A DNA stretch of 38,349 bases, from assembly GCA_015067305.1 (NCBI GenBank), contig SVMT01000024.1, positions 1 to 38,349 of the forward strand, given 5' to 3'. The notes below the pieces were generated by a model. That model was not told where the DNA came from. It saw only the letters and a program-made list of their open reading frames with translations, and made no database searches. Origin of the DNA: Oscillospiraceae bacterium (GTDB taxonomy: Bacteria > Bacillota > Clostridia > Oscillospirales > UBA644). Position 1 is the stretch's first letter; every line of letters starts with the position of its first letter. The position numbers were made by a program, and so were the translations under genes. Shown one piece after another: positions 33,543 through 38,349 of this stretch.

Positions 33543-34969
33543 GCATAGCAGATTATGAATCCGTCATCGGACTTGAAGTTCATGTTGAATTGAAAACCAA
33601 AACAAAGATTTTTTGCGGCTGTTCCACGAAATTCGGAGCTGAACCAAACACACAATGCTGTCCTGTCTGCATGGGTATGCCGGGAACTTTGCCCGTTCTG
33701 AATAAGGAAGTTGTTCGTTTGGCGGTAAAAGCGGGCTTGGCATTGAATTGTATCATTGAAAAGAACTCAAAACATGACCGCAAAAACTATTTTTATCCCG
33801 ACCTGCCGAAAGCCTATCAGATATCCCAATACGACAAACCTCTTTGCAGCAAAGGATTTATAAATATTGAAACGGAAAACGGCACAAAGCCCATAGGGAT
33901 CACAAGAATCCATATTGAAGAAGATGCAGGAAAGCTAATCCATAACGAAAACGGAACGCTGATTGACTGCAACAGATGCGGTGTTCCTCTAATTGAAATC
34001 GTTTCAGAACCGGATTTAAGAACCGCAGAGGAAACCGTGGCTTACGTTCAAAAGCTGAAAAATATTCTTGAATGTGCGGAGATTTCAGACTGCAAAATGA
34101 ACGAAGGCTCACTTCGTTGCGACATAAATCTTTCCGTAAGAAAAAAAGGCGAAACAGAATTTGGAACACGCACGGAAATGAAAAATCTGAATTCATTCAA
34201 ATTTATTAAAAAAGCCATTGAATTTGAATTTGCAAGACAGGTTGAAGCTGTGGAAAAGGGAGAAAAAATCCTCCGTGAGACACGAAGATTTGACGAAGTT
34301 TGCGGCAAAACATTTTCCATGCGTTCAAAGGAAGATGCGGCTGACTACAGATTTTTCAGAGAACCCGATTTACCTCGAATTGAGCTGTCCGACAGTTTTA
34401 TAAATGAGATAAAAACGGAAATCCCCGAACTTCCCGACGAAAAAAAGGCTCGCTTCATGAAAGATTTCGGACTCAACGGATACGATGCGGAAATGCTGAT
34501 TTCCAATAGGGTCATAGCGGATTTTTATGAAAAAGCCGTTAATAAAACCGAATTTCCTAAAATCCTCGCAAATCTTATGATAAGCGAATTGCCTAAAATT
34601 TTTACCGACGAACAAATTCCTAAAACTGAACCCATAAATTCGGAGTTTTACGGAGAAGTTGCTGATTATTTGGGTAAAAATGAGATAACTTCGGGAACAG
34701 CGAAGATGCTCATGCAAAAAATCGCCACGGACGGCATAATTCCACACATTTACATAGACGAAAACAATCTCCGACAGATAAACGACGAGGAAACGATTAA
34801 GAAATTATGTCTGACGGAAATCGAAAATGAACCAAAGAGTGTTGCGGACTACAAAAAAGGCAAAACCACAGCCCTGAAAGCTCTTATGGGTAAAGTCATG
34901 CGAGCAACTTCGGGGAAAGCGAATCCAAATCTTGTACAAGAAATTCTGGAAGAGCTTTTGGCGTTGTAA
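33539..34969 (+). CDS. gatB: Asp-tRNA(Asn)/Glu-tRNA(Gln) amidotransferase subunit B
   Basis: The 476-residue kinase subunit activates the mischarged tRNA. It shows YESVIGLEVHVELKTKTKIFC, the zinc cluster CGCSTKF...NTQCCPVCMGMPG, the ATP-binding block ISQYDKPLC, THRIHIEEDAGKL-type segment (ITRIHIEEDAGKLIH), and the C-terminal YqeY-like tail domain ending KANPNLVQEILEELL. The start is TTG 33539, overlapping the gatA stop as TTGA, with AGGAG 8 bases upstream, so the TTG is well supported. A bidirectional terminator follows. Confidence 0.96.
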   Translation: MSIADYESVIGLEVHVELKTKTKIFCGCSTKFGAEPNTQCCPVCMGMPGTLPVLNKEVVRLAVKAGLALNCIIEKNSKHDRKNYFYPDLPKAYQISQYDKPLCSKGFINIETENGTKPIGITRIHIEEDAGKLIHNENGTLIDCNRCGVPLIEIVSEPDLRTAEETVAYVQKLKNILECAEISDCKMNEGSLRCDINLSVRKKGETEFGTRTEMKNLNSFKFIKKAIEFEFARQVEAVEKGEKILRETRRFDEVCGKTFSMRSKEDAADYRFFREPDLPRIELSDSFINEIKTEIPELPDEKKARFMKDFGLNGYDAEMLISNRVIADFYEKAVNKTEFPKILANLMISELPKIFTDEQIPKTEPINSEFYGEVADYLGKNEITSGTAKMLMQKIATDGIIPHIYIDENNLRQINDEETIKKLCLTEIENEPKSVADYKKGKTTALKALMGKVMRATSGKANPNLVQEILEELLAL

Positions 34970-34981
34970 TCTTAGAATAGA

Positions 34982-35028
34982 AAACCCCATATGGACAGGT
35001 AATTCTGCCATATGGGGTTTATTTTATT
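34982..35028. terminator. Bidirectional rho-independent terminator
   Basis: AAACCCCATATGG (34982-34994) pairs with CCATATGGGGTTT (35008-35020), a 13-bp stem, with ATTTTATT after it on the plus strand and A-rich flank on the other side. It separates convergent gatB and the lipoprotein at 35024. Confidence 0.8.
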
Positions 35029-36088
35029 CCGGTTGACTTACATATTCAGGGTTATACACATCATTTGATGTGGCGATAAGTGTTCCGTCGGACTTTTGGG
35101 CTAAAATTACAAAATCGCTTCCGTCATAGTAGGTAAAATCAACAATGTCGGTAAAGTTTTCGGCTTGAATTAAAACGTCCCGAAGCTCCTGATAATACTT
35201 TTCAATCCGATCTGCGGTTGTTCCGTCAATATCGCTGTAATCTTCTTTGATTTCACCTAAAACAAGTTTTCCGTCAGCGGTAAGAGCAGCAGGTATTCTT
35301 TGATCTATCAAGTAAATTATATCAATTTTCACTGCATTTTCAACAGCAAACTCAATTCCTGAAGATAATACTTTTCCGTCGGAAGTTAAACCTATAATAA
35401 AATCTTCACAAGAACGGTAATCTGTAATATTTTCCCATGAACTTGTTTCAGGAAATTTCTCATCATAGATTTTTCCGTCAGGAGTCAAAATGTCATCATA
35501 TTCATCATATTGGGATGCCGGATCTTCGAAATGGTAGACTTTGCCGTTATTTGCATAAATATAATAAGGCGCCTGAACCATACCGTAAACTCTGCTGATG
35601 TTTCTTATTCCACAAGAACTGTTGAGTTCTTTTATCAGCTCAAAAACAGGATAAGTTCCGTCCCATTCCGAGCCCTCACGTAAAACAGGGTCTATATCGG
35701 GATACAAATAATAAGACCAGCGTTCAAACGGTGAGCCTAAAAGATCTACGAATGAACCGTCCTCACAGAAAACAAAACGTGAGTGATAAACACATACAGC
35801 ATTTTCTATTTCGGAGGCTATACTATCCATTAAAGTGTTCCCTGAAGCTTTTTGAATGCAATAAACTTTTCCGTCAAGAACGGCCCACATATTGTCAAGG
35901 TTTTCTTCCCATTTAAGCAGATGGATTTCTACATCTTGAGATTCTTGAATTTCGGGGTCTAAAATCGTATCTTGAACCGAGTCGCTTGGGGTTTGATCCG
36001 GAATAACCGTAGGTTCTTCATTTGAGCAAGACGAAATCGTTACAAATAATATACTTATAATTAAGAAAAAGTATATTCTATTCATCAT
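35024..36088 (-). CDS. Lipoprotein with RCC1/propeller-like repeats
   Basis: The 354-residue lipoprotein has lipobox ISSC (residues 18-21) and an acidic, Ser/Thr-rich linker to about residue 55. The body contains recurring strands of the form (G/A)LTSDGKVLSSG, ALTADGKLVLGE, LAQKSDGTLIATS, and earlier NNGKVYHFED, like the repeats of RCC1/beta-propeller proteins, so it is probably a surface-exposed beta-propeller. Function unknown. AGAGGG lies 5 bases before ATG 36088 and 8 before ATG 36085; either could be used. A hairpin (36104-36136) separates it from the genes upstream on the same strand. Confidence 0.78.
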   Translation of the reverse strand: MMNRIYFFLIISILFVTISSCSNEEPTVIPDQTPSDSVQDTILDPEIQESQDVEIHLLKWEENLDNMWAVLDGKVYCIQKASGNTLMDSIASEIENAVCVYHSRFVFCEDGSFVDLLGSPFERWSYYLYPDIDPVLREGSEWDGTYPVFELIKELNSSCGIRNISRVYGMVQAPYYIYANNGKVYHFEDPASQYDEYDDILTPDGKIYDEKFPETSSWENITDYRSCEDFIIGLTSDGKVLSSGIEFAVENAVKIDIIYLIDQRIPAALTADGKLVLGEIKEDYSDIDGTTADRIEKYYQELRDVLIQAENFTDIVDFTYYDGSDFVILAQKSDGTLIATSNDVYNPEYVSQPE

Positions 36089-36103
36089 AAAATCCCTCTT
36101 TCG

Positions 36104-36136
36104 ATATATGGGTCACAATGAGTGTGACCCATATAT
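36104..36136. other. Long hairpin between the two lipoprotein genes
   Basis: ATATATGGGTCACA (36104-36117) pairs with TGTGACCCATATAT (36123-36136), a 14-bp perfect stem with a 5-base loop. It has no U-tract, and the ribosome binding site of the next minus-strand gene begins within a few bases, so it may be a weak terminator, an mRNA-stability hairpin, or an operator palindrome. Confidence 0.6.
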
Positions 36137-36153
36137 ATTTAAAATATTAAAAA

Positions 36154-36381
36154 TTAAGAATAATAATACATTAAAGAAATTGAACTATACGTATAATTAT
36201 TATTTTCAGAACCAAGATTCATATATGTAGATAACGGCATTTTTTTATATATTTCATCAATTCTACCTGGGTCATATACATAATATGATGAACCTTCTTT
36301 AACTACAACAACACCATAAGTTTTTAAATTTAACATAAAACCATAATTATCATTTCCATAAATCTTCTGTTTTCGTAGCAT
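36154..36381 (-). pseudogene. Probable frameshifted C-terminal part of the upstream lipoprotein
   Basis: The 75-codon frame (MLRKQKIYGNDNYGFMLNLK, then YGVVVVKEGSSYYVYDPGRI and so on) overlaps the end of the 36350 gene in another frame. It has no convincing ribosome binding site. Its segment VKEGSSYYVYDPGRIDEI resembles the KAEDGSYYWVQSEALDKV just before the upstream stop, as if the two were successive repeats of one protein. Removing one T at the upstream AAA-TGA would join the frames. A small independent protein is the alternative. Confidence 0.45.
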
Positions 36382-37207
36382 TAACCTTATCTAAAGCTTC
36401 ACTCTGAACCCAATAATAACTTCCGTCTTCCGCTTTGGCAAAGGTATGTTTGTATGTGGGAAGTTGTTCGTCATATTCACCGTTATATAATTTATCAAGA
36501 ACCGAATCCGCAGTATCATCAGCGGTATCGTTATTGGAATAAACAGTCTTATCAATTACATAATGATCATAATCCATAAAATGAACAAGCACACATTCAC
36601 CGCTTATAATGGCAGCCCATTCAGTTATTTGAAGATCGTCATCATATTTCGGTTCCACATAAAAAGAACCGTAAATATCATAAATAAAAAGCATATCGCC
36701 GTCTGTTTCATAAGAAATCATCTTACGGTAGCTTTGGCAACCAATATCAAGCCCATCGCTGCTGAAATTTTGTACATAAACATAGGAGTCCGAAGTTTCA
36801 TCATACATAAGAATTCCGCTGCTGCCATAATCACCTATATCTGTCACAAAATTAAAATTATATGATTCAAATGTTCCTTTTCCATACATTTTTTCCCAAA
36901 GCTGAACGACTTCCTTTTTGGGAATCAGTTGCCATTCACCCCCAAAATAATCAGCATCACTGAACGAAATAGGAGCAGATTCCACATCAATATCAAAATA
37001 ATCTTCAACTTCAGTAATAAATCTACTTGGAAGACTTTCCAGATTATAAACATTTGAAACGGTTTCCAATGTGTATGCTTTAGGATAGGGAACGTATGAA
37101 TAAACTTTTTCGACTATCGCTTCTTGTTCTGTGGATTTCCCTACAGTACAAGCAACTAACTGAAAAACAAATAAAAAACAAATAAGTACATTACTGATTT
37201 TTCTCAT
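36350..37207 (-). CDS. Lipoprotein, possibly truncated by a frameshift
   Basis: The 285-residue product has lipobox LVAC (residues 17-20) and is probably membrane-anchored outside. It is Tyr/Asp-rich and beta-type (YVQNFSSDGLDIGCQSYRKM, MLFIYDIYGSFYVEPKYDDD) without a family I recognise. Toward the end it has a DGSYYWVQ segment that is repeated in the next frame (36154-36381), so the stop at 36350 may be premature. The ribosome binding site GGAGAAA precedes ATG 37207 by 10 bases. A decayed ORF ends 17 bases upstream of the start codon, and a minus-strand promoter lies at 37458-37486. Confidence 0.7.
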   Translation of the reverse strand: MRKISNVLICFLFVFQLVACTVGKSTEQEAIVEKVYSYVPYPKAYTLETVSNVYNLESLPSRFITEVEDYFDIDVESAPISFSDADYFGGEWQLIPKKEVVQLWEKMYGKGTFESYNFNFVTDIGDYGSSGILMYDETSDSYVYVQNFSSDGLDIGCQSYRKMISYETDGDMLFIYDIYGSFYVEPKYDDDLQITEWAAIISGECVLVHFMDYDHYVIDKTVYSNNDTADDTADSVLDKLYNGEYDEQLPTYKHTFAKAEDGSYYWVQSEALDKVNATKTEDLWK

Positions 37208-37223
37208 AATTATTAATTTCTCC

Positions 37224-37355
37224 TTATTCTAAATAAATTATTTTAGTAATATGTTCACTATTTCTATATTTCCGGTGAACACCTGCGCCTAAAGAATCTT
37301 GAGTCACAGAAGCATAACCTATAAAAAGTTCGTAAATGAAATGGTTTTTACTGAT
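37224..37355 (-). pseudogene. Remnant of a decayed gene upstream of the lipoprotein
   Basis: A minus-strand frame reads ISKNHFIYELFIGYASVTQD, then SLGAGVHRKYRNSEHITKII and YLE, to a TAA, with a stop immediately before it and no start codon. It looks like the C-terminal 43 residues of a longer protein. I could not identify the parent. The 37361-37457 stretch between it and the promoter holds no other open frame I can support. Confidence 0.45.
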
Positions 37356-37457
37356 CTATACTGTTAGACGACTTTTCTGGAAAAAAGTTCCGCAGTTAAA
37401 AAATAATTTTTGAATATTTTTATGGTCTGTTACGAACCACTTTTCTTTAGTAATTTA

Positions 37458-37486
37458 ATTATATCACATAGTACTCTGTTTGACAA
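37458..37486 (-). promoter_or_regulatory. Minus-strand promoter toward the lipoprotein locus
   Basis: On the minus strand TTGTCA (37481-37486), 17-bp spacer, TATAAT (37458-37463). Confidence 0.65.
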
Positions 37487-37508
37487 TAGCTATTTTGATA
37501 TTGATAAT
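37480..37508 (+). promoter_or_regulatory. Plus-strand promoter sharing the -35 region with the divergent one
   Basis: TTGACA (37480-37485), 17-bp spacer, GATAAT (37503-37508). Its -35 overlaps the -35 of the minus-strand promoter by five bases. Confidence 0.45.
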
Positions 37509-37591
37509 TATTTGTCAGAAATAAAGTTTTAATACTTAAGCAACATCTAAAGGTAAATTTCTAAAAAAAAGGTTATTTTTCTCAAAAACAC

Positions 37592-37620
37592 TTGATTTTA
37601 TTGATTATGTGTGCTATTAT
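37592..37620 (+). promoter_or_regulatory. Promoter of the KDPG/KHG aldolase gene
   Basis: TTGATT (37592-37597), 17-bp spacer, TATTAT (37615-37620), about 53 bp before the ATG at 37673. Confidence 0.6.
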
Positions 37621-37672
37621 ATATACATAATATATTTATACTCAAATTCCCTAAAGAGAGGCAGATATTAAG

Positions 37673-38349
37673 ATGTACGAAATTACAGCTAAATTCAAAG
37701 AACTTAAACTTATTCCCGTTATTAAAATTGAAGACGTGGAAAACGCTGTTCCCCTTGCGGAAGCTCTTATTAAGGGCGGACTTCCCGCTGCTGAAATCAC
37801 TTTCCGTGCGGCAGGTGCAGACAAGGCTATTGCGGCTATTTCCAAGGCTTTCCCCGAAATGCTCGTAGGTGCAGGCACAGTTCTCACAACAGAACAGGTT
37901 GACGCTGCTAAAGCGGCAGGCGCAACATTTATCGTAAGCCCAGGTTTCAATCCAAAAGTTGTTGCTTACTGTAATGAAATCGGAATCCCCGTATTCCCCG
38001 GTTGCACAACACCTTCCGAAATCGAACAGGCTATTGAACTCGGTCTTGATACAGTTAAATTCTTCCCCGCAGAGCAGTCCGGCGGTATCGACAAAATCAA
38101 AGCTATGGCTGCTCCCTACACAAAGATGACATTCATTCCCACAGGCGGCATTTCCCCTGCTAATATCAAAAAATACCTTGCTTTCAACAAAGTTGTTGCT
38201 TGCGGCGGCAGCTTTATGGTTAAAGAAGACCTTATCAACAATAAGGAATGGGACAAAATCACAGAACTCACAAAGAATGCTGTTGATCTCGTAAACGGCA
38301 AAGAAGAACCCGTTGTTAAAACCGAAAAGAAAATTACTGCAGGTAAGGT
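37673..38349 (+). CDS. eda: KDPG/KHG aldolase, incomplete at the window end
   Basis: The first 225 codons of a gene that runs off the window. It starts MYEITAKFKELKLIPVIKIE and matches bifunctional 2-dehydro-3-deoxy-phosphogluconate / 4-hydroxy-2-oxoglutarate aldolases: the catalytic Glu in GGLPAAEITFRAAG (about residue 40), GAGTVLTTEQVDAAKAAGATFIVSPGF, PGCTTPSEIEQAIELG, the Schiff-base Lys in DTVKFFPAEQSGG (about 128), and FIPTGGIS. It splits KDPG to pyruvate and glyceraldehyde-3-phosphate in uronate and gluconate breakdown. The usual length is about 205-215 residues, but this frame continues (EEPVVKTEKKITAGK) past it, so a C-terminal extension or fused domain is likely. GAGAGG precedes the ATG. 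Confidence 0.92.
   Translation, partial: MYEITAKFKELKLIPVIKIEDVENAVPLAEALIKGGLPAAEITFRAAGADKAIAAISKAFPEMLVGAGTVLTTEQVDAAKAAGATFIVSPGFNPKVVAYCNEIGIPVFPGCTTPSEIEQAIELGLDTVKFFPAEQSGGIDKIKAMAAPYTKMTFIPTGGISPANIKKYLAFNKVVACGGSFMVKEDLINNKEWDKITELTKNAVDLVNGKEEPVVKTEKKITAGK

Overview
This is a chromosomal window from a moderately low-G+C Clostridia-type bacterium. The best fit is an Oscillospiraceae/Ruminococcus-like gut or rumen anaerobe. I infer this from gene content and order (yhbY-nadD/yqeK-rsfS-leuS, recA-recX-rimO-pgsA-cysS-recG, gatCAB), an NADP-type gdhA, a GH43 lipoprotein, a sialate O-acetylesterase-like enzyme, and MITE-like and hairpin repeats of a kind I recall as common in that group. 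Most promoters read as sigma-A type with a 17-bp spacer. No rRNA, tRNA, CRISPR array, phage or transposase gene is visible.

Layout. Positions 1-7088 are an accessory stretch. It holds a surface protein with a degenerate sortase-like tail, a MITE-like nested inverted-repeat element, an FAD oxidoreductase, a lipoprotein, two paralogous membrane-anchored proteins flanking a small GNAT protein, and a sodium:solute symporter. Positions 7091-7786 (-) encode an unknown polytopic membrane protein. Positions 8014-13662 form a probable six-gene operon: cysteine synthase, a small anchored Cys-rich protein, YhbY, a NadD-YqeK fusion, RsfS and LeuS. Positions 13690-14936 are rplJ-rplL with an L10 leader. 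There follow a sialate O-acetylesterase-like enzyme, gdhA, CIRCE-controlled groES-groEL, a CPCC protein, an alpha/beta hydrolase and a TM2 protein. Positions 22489-29442 (-) are a compact recombination/translation/lipid operon, recA-recX-rimO-pgsA-cysS-recG. Then come rpmB, a GH43 lipoprotein and gatCAB. Positions 35024-37207 (-) hold two lipoproteins, the second apparently frameshifted, with a decayed gene remnant upstream. The window ends inside a KDPG/KHG aldolase gene that may carry a C-terminal fusion.

How it works together: most identified genes are housekeeping (ribosome assembly and translation, NAD synthesis, recombination, chaperones, nitrogen assimilation, tRNA amidation). The accessory genes point to glycan scavenging (GH43, acetylesterase, alpha/beta hydrolase, symporter, KDPG aldolase) and to surface-exposed lipoproteins.

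I see no convincing new multi-gene system. The most unusual signals are a repeated intergenic element (perfect hairpin with a TTTTCGCG-type loop plus a semi-conserved tail, about ten copies, both orientations), the nested-TIR element at 1076-1296, the NadD-YqeK fusion, and the broken lipoprotein/remnant locus at 36154-37486.
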